A DNA stretch of 64,000 bases from positions 72,999,818 to 73,063,817 of the forward strand of contig NC_135372.1 in the NCBI RefSeq assembly GCF_049243985.1, written 5' to 3'. The notes beneath the pieces were generated by a model that was given only the letters and a program-made list of their open reading frames with translations, was not told the origin of the DNA and did no database searches. The position numbers and the translations under genes are program-made. How positions within the stretch are numbered: position 1 is the stretch's first letter; each line of letters begins with the position of its first letter. This stretch comes from Paroedura picta. Taxonomy: Eukaryota; Chordata; Lepidosauria; Squamata; Gekkonidae. Shown piece after piece: positions 45,829 through 57,235 of the stretch.

Positions 45829-45951
45829 GTCAGTCTCCACATAGGCATGATGTAAAAGTAAAACAGAAAAGTTATATATTTTATATATAATTTTAAAATA
45901 TATATAACTTTTTCTGTGTTATTTTTACATCATGCTTATGTGGAGACTGAC
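45829..45951. mobile_element. Foldback element, 123-bp hairpin just before GNG12 exon 3
   Basis: Arms of about 53 bp at each end (GTCAGTCTCCACATA.GCATG, then ATGTAAAA...) pair almost perfectly around a short AT-rich centre at 45883-45898. It looks like a foldback MITE, but I see no clear target duplication. It ends 97 bp upstream of the acceptor of the terminal GNG12 exon, so a hairpin would form in the nascent transcript close to the branch-point region. Confidence 0.8.
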
Positions 45952-46048
45952 TACAACTTTTATATATAAAATGGATTAGTTATCCAGCTAATCCTCTAGG
46001 AAACTACTCTAGAATGTCTATAGTTTTACAGCTTGTTTCTCTGCACAG

Positions 46049-46174
46049 GTATCCAAGGCATCAGCAGATCTAATGTGCTATTGTGAGGAGCATGCTAGAA
46101 AGGATCCTTTACTAATGGGTATACCTGCTTCGGAAAACCCCTTCAAGGATAAAAAGACCTGTACAATCCTATAG
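46049..46174 (+). CDS. GNG12: GNG12 terminal coding exon: C-terminal half with CaaX box
   Basis: Encodes residues 33-73 and the stop of G-protein gamma-12. The acceptor is TTTCTCTGCACAG ending at 46048, and the frame continues in phase 0 from 42006. The peptide starts [20 protein letters not shown]. The NPFKD motif near the end is shared by the gamma family and contacts G-beta. The last four residues, CTIL, are a CaaX box; leucine at the end predicts geranylgeranylation, which anchors the beta-gamma dimer in the plasma membrane (human has CIIL). Conservation is high through the exon, with no frame breaks, so the gene is intact as far as visible. The full protein is 73 residues against 72 in human. 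Confidence 0.97.
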   Translation, partial: VSKASADLMCYCEEHARKDPLLMGIPASENPFKDKKTCTIL

Positions 46175-49120
46175 GCAAAGTATCAAGATGCCTTGAAGAC
46201 CCTCCCTGTGAAACCAACCAAGCAGTTTCTTAGAGAAGTAACCTGAAGATCATGTGGTACCAACTACATAAAACAGCAATCCATTTATATTGTGCATCAA
46301 TGAACTTTTAAGTTTTCTAAAACATTTATTTTCTTTATAGCGTTCGTTGTGGGGATGCAAGGTTAGAGTTACTTCCCGTAAAATGGAATGGTTTAAAGAA
46401 GATAATTGATAATTGGATTCTGTTGGCTTTTTTGAGAAGATAAATGCGTGGGGTGGGTTTTACTTAAAGTGCAATGAGTGTTCACAGTTCAAGGTGTTAG
46501 GTTGAACAATCCAGACCAAAGTTGCCTGAGCTTCATTTACAGAATAGTGAGGCAAAAGTAGAGTTATAATCAAGCTTACTTTACATTTTGATTTTATACT
46601 GGTGTCTATCCTTGTGTATGTAATTGGTGTCTATATCTAGAGCATGTACGTATATTTGTTTGGGTATATATACACATTCCAAGTGCATTCTTTAACAAAA
46701 TGCACCATTCAAAATTAATTATTACATTTATTGAGACACACAGTTCATATCATTACCATCAAGTAAGTCTTAAGTATTTCACTATCTGAAGAGTCAATAG
46801 AAGTGTTGTTAGGATAAAATCTTGTTCCCATGATCATTTGAAATGTGTTCATAACTTTTGATTTTATATTTTTATATTTGTTCTGCAATTAGTGTTCCAA
46901 TTGCACACAGATTCTAAAAACGAAGTCTAAAGTAAAAACGTCTTAACTATTTCTCTCTACCGCCAGCCGTGCACATCTTCTGTTGCCTTGTCTGTAAGCA
47001 TCCAGGCATTTTTTGCTTTGATAATTTCACATGTCATAAATGCCAAATAATATCTTAAAGGAACTGGCAGGCTCTGAGTACAGTCAGTTCATGGTGCTGT
47101 TGCTTCTATACAAAGCCTAGTTGTGTTTGGTTTTTTTTTAATGGGGGTGGTGCTGAAAAAAATTATTTGGGGTCCAACATCAAATTCCTGGCAAATGTAA
47201 GCTTTATTAGTATATTTGTGTGCACTTAATATACAAGGTGGAAAGTTAAAATACTGACTTTTCCCAAACCATCAATATGTATTGTATTCCATTTGTTGCC
47301 ACTGCCAGCCCTTTAAGAGCTTTTTGTGGCCTGCCATATCTATGCATTTATAGATTATGTTAAGTACCTTGGGATCAGCCTTGTAATAAATATATAGGGG
47401 TTTGTATGAGGATAAGGAACCTGACAGATAAGTTCTTTTAGAAGAGCCCTGAGAGCATGGAACAGAAAGTCAACCACTACATTCCCGATCAAGAGACAGA
47501 CTTCTCTTGTTAAAACATGTGGTAGTTAAGTCCTGCTGTATAATAGAATAAAACAAAAATCTCCCTTCGCTATTTCTGCAGGTAAAACCTGGCTAAATAG
47601 CCAACAAGCCAAGATCCCTGCCCCACTCATTAGTTCTTCGTGTGGCACTAACTTAATCTTCTAGCCTGTTTCTCTTTTAGTGCTACATATTTATAGGTTA
47701 AAAAGTCATTGATGATAATATGCGTACCTTGTTTTGTCTAAAACTTGAAATCAGCCACCTGTGAGAAACAAACCACCTAAATACCCTTAGTGTTTGCTTA
47801 GGTAAATAACCTTACTATCCCCAAAGAAGTATTTGCAAATTAAACTATTTTTCTAATGGAATCAATAAACAACTTTCAAACTTTTGCTTATGGTAGTTCG
47901 GTCTGCCTTTTCATAATGAATGTACATTAAACAGTATCTTGAATCAAACATCCATATGCTAACTACCTGTTGACACCCTTTTGCTTGCAATTGCATGGCG
48001 AATTCATTTAGAACGAAGAAAGAATAGCCAATATAGATATATATAATTGACTTGCATACTGATCTAAACTAGCTCATGTGAGAGCAAGGCCTGTAAATTT
48101 AAATTGAACATGCTTCCATGTAAGCATGCTTAGGATCATATTTTCAGCTGAAGCTGTTTTTTTTTTACTTATTTTAAGATCTTGGGCAGTAGTTTAATTT
48201 TTGAGCATGAGATATACTAGGGATGCTTTTCTGAAGGCTTAGACAAGTTGTCACATAATGACATCTGATTTTATGCTCTGCAGGTTAGTAAGAGTTGAAT
48301 TTGTCTTGTCAAATTCATTATGTATCTGAATCATGTCTTTATCACATGAAAAGTGTTTTGATCCAAAATGTGATGGCTATAGACAGTTATTATTCAGACG
48401 GGGCAAATAAGTAGAAAAACTGAAAATACATTGTCTATACCCAATTTTTAATATTACTGATTCACACAGCCTTAAAGTTGTTGTTTAGAATATGGAAAGC
48501 ACAGAATGTGTTGCCGGAAACAAACATCTTTGACAATAGGATGTCCACCCCCTGCAAGTAATCTTCCTAGTGAAGAGAGCTTTGATAGGCACAACTGCCA
48601 AATGATTACTCCTTTGCGAGTCTCTTTGAGTCTGGCACATTTATGCTTTTGGTAGTTGTCTAATATTAGCTCAAAAGCTGGAAATATCCCAGGTGCCTTT
48701 TGCCTGAGTGTCTAAAAATGTGTTGCTAGCTCTTAAAAAGCTGAAACGTTTATGCTTTTTCTAGCCTTGACAGATTTTAGCCATTTGTCTGTATTTTCAG
48801 TCCATTAGAACTGTTTTCTTAATATAGCCATTTTTACTCATCAAATTGATTCATGCTTTAAAAACATAGTTTGTTAACATCAATTTAGTAAAGAAATTAT
48901 TACAATAATCAGAGTCTCTTTTTAATGGCAATAAAAATATATAGTCACATAGAGCCTTCTACGAGGTTGCATACACTATAATCAGGAAATGTTGCTGTTA
49001 TTTATAGAATAAAATTTGGGCACATTCTGTGGACATTAATGGATTTATAGTCTCCTGATTTCCATTTACCCAGCACGACTTGCTATCAGCAGTCCATATT
49101 CATCAACCTTGAAATCAGAA
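46175..49120 (+). other. GNG12: GNG12 3' UTR (end not fixed)
   Basis: Starts right after the stop TAG (46172-46174). Mammalian GNG12 has a 3' UTR of several kilobases, and this stretch is free of recognisable transposons for nearly 3 kb, which fits a constrained UTR. Candidate poly(A) signals AATAAA occur at 47395, 47547, 47864, 48930 and 49008; I cannot choose among them. The first transposon downstream is the CR1 at 49129, so the transcript probably ends before it. Confidence 0.6.
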
Positions 49121-49128
49121 CACACTTA

Positions 49129-49436
49129 GAATCATAGAGCTGGAAGGGACCTCCTAGGTCAGCTAGTCCAACCCCCTGCATTATGCAGGACACTCACAAC
49201 CCTATCACTCATCCACTGTAACCTTCCACTCCCTTGAATCTTCAGAGAATCAGCTTCTGTCAGATGGCTATCCAACCTGTTTAAAAATTTCCAAAAATGA
49301 ACCCACCACCTCCTCTTCCACTGAGAAACTGCTCTGTCAGGAACTTCTTCCGGATGTTTAAACAGAATTTATTTTGAATTAATTTAATCCCATTGGATCT
49401 GGTCCATCCCTCTGGGGCAAGAGTAACTAACCTAGT
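49129..49436 (-). mobile_element. CR1 LINE 3'-end fragment
   Basis: The minus strand ends in the CR1 terminus (read from the left as GAATCATAGAGCTGGAAGGG) and covers the 3' UTR and last part of ORF2, including the antisense of the RKKFLTE.FL region near 49330-49360. Truncated at 49436. Diverged from the copy at 50.1 kb. Confidence 0.9.
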
Positions 49437-50136
49437 TGTCATGGGTTAATTACAATCTCCATAAAATGTCTTCGGATTATTAGGTATCCAAATATGGGCA
49501 GCTTTACCACTCTATAAACACCACATACAAGTTTAAGCCAGTACTGCAATTATTGATCAAGGCAGCTGAATGATAGTTTCAAAAGGACCCTACATTAGGT
49601 AACCCTGTTGTCTAGAAGGAAAACCTTGAACTGACTGATGAATGATTCAAGTAGAGGAAATCCACCAGGATTGCTTCAACCAAAAAATGTCCTTTGTGTA
49701 CTGCCACAGTATGAGCCTCTGGGTTCTAAGTTTGCTTCTTGTTTTCCTTCCTTATCAATGCTGTTATAATCTTGTGTATTTTAAAAGCTTATTCAAGTGT
49801 TTGACTTGTTCTTGTGTTGCAATACCAGGCAAAATAAGTTGGATGAATGCATGCCTTTCCATGTGCAGAAGACTTTGTCTATTCATGGAAGAGCTATTTT
49901 CTATTTCACAGTAGAGTGTTGCATGATAAAATGTGAAATAAAATCCAAATTTAACTTTGGTCTTCTGTGGACTAGGCATACCCAGGCCAGCCATGGAGAA
50001 TAATTTTCTACCTTTAGAACACTAGAGGATTCTAAAGGTTCAGCATTTATGATGGCATTCTCCTGCCGAAACAGTCTTGGGTCATTAGAAAAGAATGTCC
50101 TTTTCCTTCAGTTCTCTCTTTGGCAGCAGAAAATTA

Positions 50137-51220
50137 TAGAATCATAGAGTTGGAAGGGGCCATACAGGCCATCTAGTCCAACCCCCTGCTCAACGCAGGA
50201 TTAGCCCTAAGCATCCTAAAGCATCCAAGAAAAGTGTGTATCCAACCTTTGCTTGAAGACTTCCAGTGAGGGGGAGCTCACCACCTCCTTAGGCAGCCTA
50301 TTCCACTGCTGAACTACTCTGACTGTGAAAAACTTTTTCCTGATATCTAGCCTATATCGTTGTACTTGAAGTTTAAACCTATTACTGCGTGTCCTCTCCT
50401 CTGCAGCCAGCAGAAACAGCATCCTGCCCTCCTCCAAGTGACAACCTTTCAAATACTTAAAGAGGGTTATCATGTCCCCTCTCAACCTCCTTTTCTCCAG
50501 GCTGAACATTCCCAAGTCCCTCAACCTATCTTCATAGGGCTTGGTCCCTTGGCCCCAAATCATCTTCGTCGCTCTCCTCTGTACCCTTTCAATTTTATCT
50601 ACGTCCTTCTTGAAGTGAGGCCTCCAGAACTGCACACAGTACTCCAGGTGTGGTCTGACCAGTGCCGTATACAATGGGACTATGATACCTTGCGATTTTG
50701 ATGTGATGCCCCTGTTGATACAGCCCAAAATGGCATTCGCCTTTTTTACCGCTGCATCACACTGCCTGCTCATGTTTAGTTTACAATCTACAAGTACCCC
50801 AAGGTCTCGTTCACACACAGTGCTACCTAGAAGCGTATCCCCCATCCAGTAGGCATGCTTTTCATTTTTCTGACCCAGATGCAGAACTTTACACTTATCT
50901 TTATTAAATTGCATCTTGTTCTCATTTGCCCATTTTTCCATTGTGTTTAGATCTCGTTGAACTCTGTCTCTATCTTCCGGAGTATTTGCCAGTCCTCCCA
51001 ATTTGGTGTCATCTGCAAACTTGATGAGTAGTCCCTCCACCCCCTCATCTAGATCATTAATAAATATGTTAAAAAGTACCGGGCCGAGCACCGAGCCCTG
51101 AGGTACCCCGCTACTCACCTCTCTCCAGTCTGATCAAACAACATTGACAACAACTCTTTGAGTGCGGTTCTCTAACCAATTCCCTATCCACCTAACTATC
51201 TGAAAATCCAGATTGCAGTC
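50137..51220 (-). mobile_element. CR1 LINE, ORF2 C-terminal 300 codons intact
   Basis: The minus strand has an uninterrupted 300-codon frame (51118 down to 50216) covering the second half of CR1 reverse transcriptase and the C-terminal domain: SSGVPQGSVLGPVLFNIFIN, the catalytic block IKFADDTKL (the CR1 form FADD), DLGVLVDCKLNMS, and the ending LEVFKQRLDTHFSWML. The 3' UTR runs to TTGGATGCTTTAGGAT... and finishes with the ATTCTATGATTCTATAAT octamer tail at 50137. Upstream of 51118 the RT frame (WLENRTQRVVVN) continues but is broken before 51120. 5' truncated; the most recent CR1 here. Confidence 0.95.
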
Positions 51221-52207
51221 CTAACTATTTGAAAATCCAGTTTGCAGTCCTCCAGAGGAGGATTATAATCCTCCTCTGTTGCTTCATTCAGTATTTCTGC
51301 TCACAACTCTTCATATCTTTCTGATACTACAAAGAAAGATGTTTTTAAAAGAAGAAATTCTCACAGAATTATTTACTGAAAGTGTGACATGAATATAACA
51401 CAGATGAGAATTCTGTCTACTGTGCCTTGGTGAGGCCTAAAATGCCTCTACATGCTGCCTCTGTCAGCAGTTCACTCCTAAAGCTGCTTCCATCAGCTCC
51501 AGCCTCAGATTGCCTGGGCGCTGAATCTGATTCCAGTTGGCTCTCAGAGGAGTTTGTCAGAACTTCCACTGAAAAGGCAAGGGCATAATCTAAGCACAAG
51601 GATGCACCCCTCTTGTTTCCAGCCTCACCTAAACATACCGGCATAGCCCCTTACGTTCCAACTTTTTATCTTGAAATCTGTCTGTCTGGAGGATTTCAGT
51701 TCCAGACACCATTTCCATACATGCATGTTCAGGAGATCTGATGTCTGAGGATGAGAATCAGGAAGTCACCACCTTGTACCCAACACCAGCTAAAAACGTT
51801 GTGTTTCTTTATAACCTCCTCAATGGTTGCAAATGGTTCCTTGGCAACTGTACTCATATTTTCCCTTTCCGGTGTATGGAACCAATTAGGGAGATTATTC
51901 TTATCCCATGCCAAAAAGTGGTTCCATCATCTTCCAACAGTAGGTTTGAGGTCATCCACTAGTTTTAGTCCTCATCCCGTTCCACAACTATCTTTAAACT
52001 TGCCAAGCTGCTTCAATAAAGGATGGTGATGTTCCCTAATCTGAATTTAGTTCCCAGTTTCTTTTGGCTCCACCTCCAGATTGGGGAGGGGTCCTCCTAT
52101 ATTGTTACATGTATATATCAGACTATCTGAAAAGACGTGAATGGCAGATCTTTGGAGAGATATGTGATTTCCCTTGAGCCAAATCCTGAAGGGTAAAATC
52201 TTTAAAG
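51221..52207. other. Intergenic; possible outer part of DIRS fossil 2
   Basis: A short imperfect duplication (CTAACTAT.TGAAAATCCAG) lies at the CR1 edge near 51195-51245. The rest could be decayed DIRS sequence, since it leads into the fossil at 52540, but I see no diagnostic block. No host exon. Confidence 0.35.
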
Positions 52208-52215
52208 CCTCAAGG

Positions 52216-52527
52216 CAATCTTTCTCAACTTTTTTACCACTGAGAAATCCCTGAAATATTCTTCAGGCTTCAAGAAACCCCAGATGTGGCATGACTGTGC
52301 AGAATGTAGTTGGGAAACACAGCTGTGTACACACCCACCTTACCTTCCCTCCCCCCCCCCTCCAGCCCATTATTGGCCATTGGGAGGGGGTAGATCAACA
52401 TGACCATATATGGTCATATCACCCAATAAATATTTAACAAATTTAACAAAATATATTCAAAATTAATTAATTTACCCATTCAGGAAAACCTTTCAGAGCC
52501 ATCAAGAAACCACAGGGTTTCACAAAG
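52216..52527. mobile_element. Non-autonomous hAT-type element, 312 bp
   Basis: Flanked by CCTCAAGG at 52208-52215 and 52528-52535 (identity extends to 12 bp, AAAGCCTCAAGG). Ends CAATCTTTCTCAAC and, read inward, CTTTGTGAAACCC are related inverted repeats. Homologous to 37185-37505. A poly-C tract lies at about 52350-52360. No coding capacity. Confidence 0.8.
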
Positions 52528-52539
52528 CCTCAAGGGCAG

Positions 52540-54335
52540 CTCTATACACAGAAGCAACTTCTATATGGAACTGAGCAAGTCAGTACAGGGCCACCTTGCA
52601 ACTATCAACATCTGTCGTATAAACATCAGGGCAGAAATTTTAAGCAAATTTCTGTACTCTCCCCACAAGTGCTCAATCATGGACATTTATATCTAATCAA
52701 TTTTCAGTAGGAGTTCCTGTTGGTAAAGCTTTTAACAATGAGCAAAAATTTGAAGGTGCATATTTTTTATTTCATGTCTCAGAGTGATCCAGATTCTATT
52801 GGGGATGCTTTTCAAATGCCTTAGCAGAACACCTCTTCCCCTGCATTTCCTAGATTGATTCCCTTTGCAAGATCCATGCAGAAAATCCCCACTGATTTTA
52901 ATGGATCCCTTGTGGCCTCAATAAGTATGGTTCTTGACCATCATGTAGTTGGCCAAGTTCTACATGCTCCCAATTTTCCCCACAAGAAGCCAGTCTTACA
53001 TAAAGACATTCCCAAGTTAGAACTCACATTGTGGTTGGTAACTCACTCCAATTGAAATTTTCTCAGCAGGTTACTAACATCTTACTGAACATCCACAAAT
53101 CTTCTTCATACTACGTATGCTTCCAGGTGGAAAAGGGTAGTTGACACAGCATTTCCCCCCTTCCTGGCGATTACCCTTCATTGTTGGTTACCTACTCACA
53201 CTTAAGTTTGATATCTCCCTTGAGCTGCCACATCAGCTTCTCATGCTCTGATAGAAGATAAAACTGTTTTCTCACATCATATCCTAAACGGCTTACAAAA
53301 GGGAGATTTAAGCTTTTCCCACCTATGGTCCCTTTAGTCCCTTGGTTGAGTCTTTCTTTAGTATTCTCTATTAATGCATAGTCATTCAAACCTCTGGCTA
53401 CTTGTTCTTGGCACTACTTTCCATAAAAGTCTGTTTCCTAGCAGTGGTTACTTCTGCCAGAAGAGTTGGGTAACCAGCAGTGCTCCATGCAGATATTCCT
53501 TTTATTTAAGCTTCATGGTTAAAAGGTGGTTTTGTGCACTAATCCCTGATTTCTTCCTAAAGTTGTGTCTAGATTTCAATTGCTGCAAGATATCACTTTA
53601 CCAGTTTTCCCCCATCTCCTCATCAGATGTGGAACACACACTGCACGTATTGGATGTTAAAAGATCTTTAGAAAGGACATACTCATTTAGGAATGGACAA
53701 TATCTTTTTGTTATTTGGGTCCCAGTAAAGGCAAATTTGCTTCTGCTCAAATGTTATCAATATGGATTGTTAAAACCATTAAACTGTGGTAATTTGTTAG
53801 CACCATGAAACCATGTTATCAACAAACTGGAGTATCATGTCACTTCTACCTATGGGCACATTCCAAAAAGCTTCTTCTGTAGCCTTTCTGCACAAGGCAC
53901 CTCTGATGGGCTTCTGCAGAACAGCCACATGGGCTTCAGCTGAGAAGGAATCAGCAATGTGAAAAGCCATAATGCATGCTTTGTTTCACTGATAGTCTCG
54001 CTCCCACCTCCTTGGTGAGTTGCTTATTAAATTCTCACAAAAATTGAGCATGAAAACAGGGTTGTACTTATCTGTAACTGTTGTTCTTTGAGCGTTTCCT
54101 GTACAGGGATATGTTTTTCTGCTTATTCTTTCTTGAGCTTGCAGTATCTCAGGAGAACTGAGGGGAGGGATTGCTTCTTCCTCGTGGAATATAATAATTT
54201 TGGCAGGGAAATTCCACCTTGTATACTGTGGGGGTGTTCTAAAGCTTGAAACATCTCCATGGCTGGCCTATACAATCGCAGTCCTGTGATAGGGCCTGCA
54301 CAGAAGACACTCAATGAACAAATTACAGAAAACTG
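52540..54335 (+). mobile_element. Fossil DIRS-like tyrosine-recombinase retroelement (copy 2)
   Basis: Plus-strand blocks resemble the end of the DIRS RNase H region (about 52780-53000) and then a tyrosine recombinase (about 53370-54010). The 3' non-coding part carries an inverted repeat: 54071-54108 pairs with 54293-54329 (TCTGTAA...TTTGAG.GT.T..TGT.CAGG). Inverted terminal repeats are a DIRS trait. The copy is old and heavily broken, with many disruptions. The reverse transcriptase part is not recognisable here. A hAT-type element at 52216-52527 lies next to its left edge and may have inserted into it. Confidence 0.7.
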
Positions 54336-56449
54336 CAACTCAGTCTTCTGTTTGTGCAAGCATGAGGAAACACCTCCTTGTTAGAACACTGTATGTACTT
54401 GTGAATCAGCACTAACTGCTGTTTTCCTTCTGCTTGTGGTTCTTCAGATCCAAATATTTTCACCAGCAGTGCTTTAGATTTTTAATATGCATATATTTTA
54501 TTAACATAAGGTGAGTATTTAAAGTACCATGTTTAAAACTGCAGGGACATAATTATAATTATGTAAAAAACTGTGCCAACTTCAAAGTCAGAAATGCCTT
54601 TTGACTTTTATTCTAAAATGGGGATTGAAATCTGCCCCTGTTAAGTCCAACACACTTTTTAGTCACAGCAACTGTAAATTAAATACAATGTCAGTTTTGT
54701 TCACATATTCTAGATGATTTTAGGTAACTGCTAAATTTCATTTTTTAACTTTTGTTCCAAGATATGTGTTTCGGGTTGTTTTTTTTTAAAGAATCAATAC
54801 ATGCATTCATTCTCTCTTTTTGTATTCAAAATGTAATAAAGCAGACTTTGTAGTGTTGGTATAATCATAAAGAGAAGTATAGAGAATGTTGCATTCAGAG
54901 GCAATTTTCCTTCTCATTCTCAGTTCATTTCAATGTGATCTGTATCTTACTTCCATAAAAATGGAATGGGGGTTACATAGCTGTGGTGCTTGTATGATTA
55001 TACCCTGTAAAATTAAATAGGAATAAACAAATCATCCGAAATATCTGCTAGACCACTGTGAGGTTTTGAAATTAAGTGTATAAAATTTACAACATGTTTT
55101 CAGCAACTGTACCACTACACTTCATCTTGGTGCTTTGATTAGAAATGCCTCAGTTACTAAAGCATTGTTCAAGGAAATGCTTAGCGTTCTCCCTGTCTTT
55201 TTAAAAATCATGTTCTGCTTACTTCTTTACAGGCACATATGTTCTCTTGGTTTATCTCTTTGGATTGCTTTTGCAAAATATTGTTTTGTATTATTGTAAT
55301 CCTAGATTGACAAGAATACCACAATGATTTGCCTTTGGTTTAAAAAAAAGAACTGCTGAAATTTTAATAGTGCTAACTTGTTTTTGCCTTTTGCTAGCAA
55401 TTGATCTCTTATTAAAGCTGAATACATTGAAATATTTTGTTGAAAGTTGGTTTCTTGTAGTTATAAGAGGGATTAAAAGATTCCAATTCACATATTTAGT
55501 ACCAGGGATATGAAACACTTTAATTAAATCAGCTTTTCATTATCATTCACTTGCTTTCAGTATAGGAAATTGATTTGTTTTATTAGATTTATAAAAGTGC
55601 CCCTTGGCATAGCTGTCTCGGAAAGGTGTTATCCATTTCATTCACAGCTTCAGTTAAACTGTCTAATAACATATTAACATCTCTGTTTGAATCTGGTGCA
55701 CTTATGGAGGTGTTAGCGATACCAGAACTCTTGCACCACAGAGCAACAGCTTAGCCACAGGCAAAGGAATAGTTGCAAAATATGTGACTAATGATGAATT
55801 AGAATTAGTAAAGAGGAGATACCCCTGAAACAGTCCAGGGGGTGTCATATGGTACTTTCCATTGATTGTATTGGTAGTGTTACATATTTGGTTGGTGTAA
55901 TATTACATGGTCACCAGTGAGATTAAGCCCTGGAAACACATTTTTCCTAAGTGCTATTCCCCTTATAATTTTCTGCTCCTTGTTTTACCCCATGCACTGC
56001 ATTGTATTGCTACATGGTGGCACCTTCTTCCAGTGCTAGAGTCCCATACTGGCATATGTTTAGTTCCCACCATTGCTTTGGCATTTCATTGGAATTCATG
56101 CCACTGCTGGCTCTGACCAGTGGACTGAGGGCAGGTGAGGTTGCAACTGACCTGCATACCTAACCAGCAACCTTTGCTTGACATGATCACCCCTTTTTCT
56201 GAAGACCTAAGCAGCAGTTCACCTGAGGAACTTCAAACAACCAAAAAAAGTAATAGAGGAAAATAAGTAGTGAAAGCTGCTCTACTGGCACATGAACAAG
56301 ATAATGCTCTGGAAATGAAGCATCAGAGAATATGCTGGTTAAACATCTGTGCAAGGAGCTAATGAGTACTGCAACAACAATGGTGATGGTACAAAGTCAA
56401 CAGTAAAGTTGGATCTTTCCAGCACTCATAAAATATATCAAAAAGGATA
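54336..56449. other. Intergenic AT-rich DNA, no gene seen
   Basis: Between the convergent GNG12 and GADD45A genes. No exon and no nameable repeat. Confidence 0.5.
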
Positions 56450-56830
56450 TTGAAGAATAATCTCTTGGCCTATGAGACATGCAGTACTTGGAGGTTTCTT
56501 AATTTATTTTTACTATATGTGGTGACAAGACAGAAGTCCACAAAATTATGCCTGGAATATAGAAAATGGAGAGAAACTTTTCATTCCCCTCCATACTACA
56601 ATTTATTGACAGAAAATTCAAGCCACACTAAAGGAATCGCTGCTTCATACAACAGGTACTTTATTTGTGGAACTCACTACCAGGAAATGTGGTGATGGCC
56701 TCCAGTGTAAGTGAATTAAAAGGGGACTGGATAGATTTAGGGAGTATGGGTCTATCATTAGCTACACAGCCAGCATGTTCAGTCAGTGAGGTGAGGCAGA
56801 TGCTGAAGGCTTCCCAGGGCATACATTTAA
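56450..56830 (+). mobile_element. Old CR1/L3-type LINE 3' fragment
   Basis: Plus-strand fragments resemble the end of CR1-like ORF2: a LWNSLP-like block near 56665-56690 and a VMASSVSEFKRGLDRF-like block near 56690-56740. Strongly decayed. Confidence 0.6.
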
Positions 56831-56919
56831 TGTCCCAGCTGTGAATAATTGTGTTTTTTATAGAACAAAAGTCCAGTGTCACCTTAAAGATTAACCATTG
56901 CCATTGCAAACTTGACTAA

Positions 56920-57235
56920 GAATCTCCAGCTGTGGCAAAATGGAAAACGCAGGAGCTACTGTCAATAGAAGACTGGTTGAGCAAATTGGCGGATCTCGCC
57001 AAGATGGCTAAATTGACATTAATGGTTAATGGAAAATCGGAAGAAGCCTTTCAGGAACAATGGGGACCTTACTTGAACTATTTAAAAAAGTAATATAGAT
57101 GGGGAAAGGGGCATGTTCTAATATGATTAGATTCTAAACAACTGCTTCACCAATGTTTATTATAGGTATCTACTCTATTTCTATCTTTTCTGGAAAAAAA
57201 ATATATATATAAATTAAAAGAAACTCAAGCTGTGG
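56920..57235 (+). mobile_element. L1 LINE ORF2 C-terminal fragment with A-rich tail
   Basis: The plus strand reads WKTQELLSIEDWLSKLADLA, then KMAKLTLMVNGKSEEAFQEQ and WGPYLNYLKK with a stop near 57090. This is the characteristic end of squamate L1 ORF2. A short 3' UTR ends in an A/T-rich tail near 57200-57225. 5' truncated; the frame is open over the last 55 codons or so. Confidence 0.85.

Noticed and set aside
50216-51118. 300-codon RT frame as a host gene
   Set aside because: Plain CR1 ORF2 C-terminal part with CR1 3' UTR and octamer tail.
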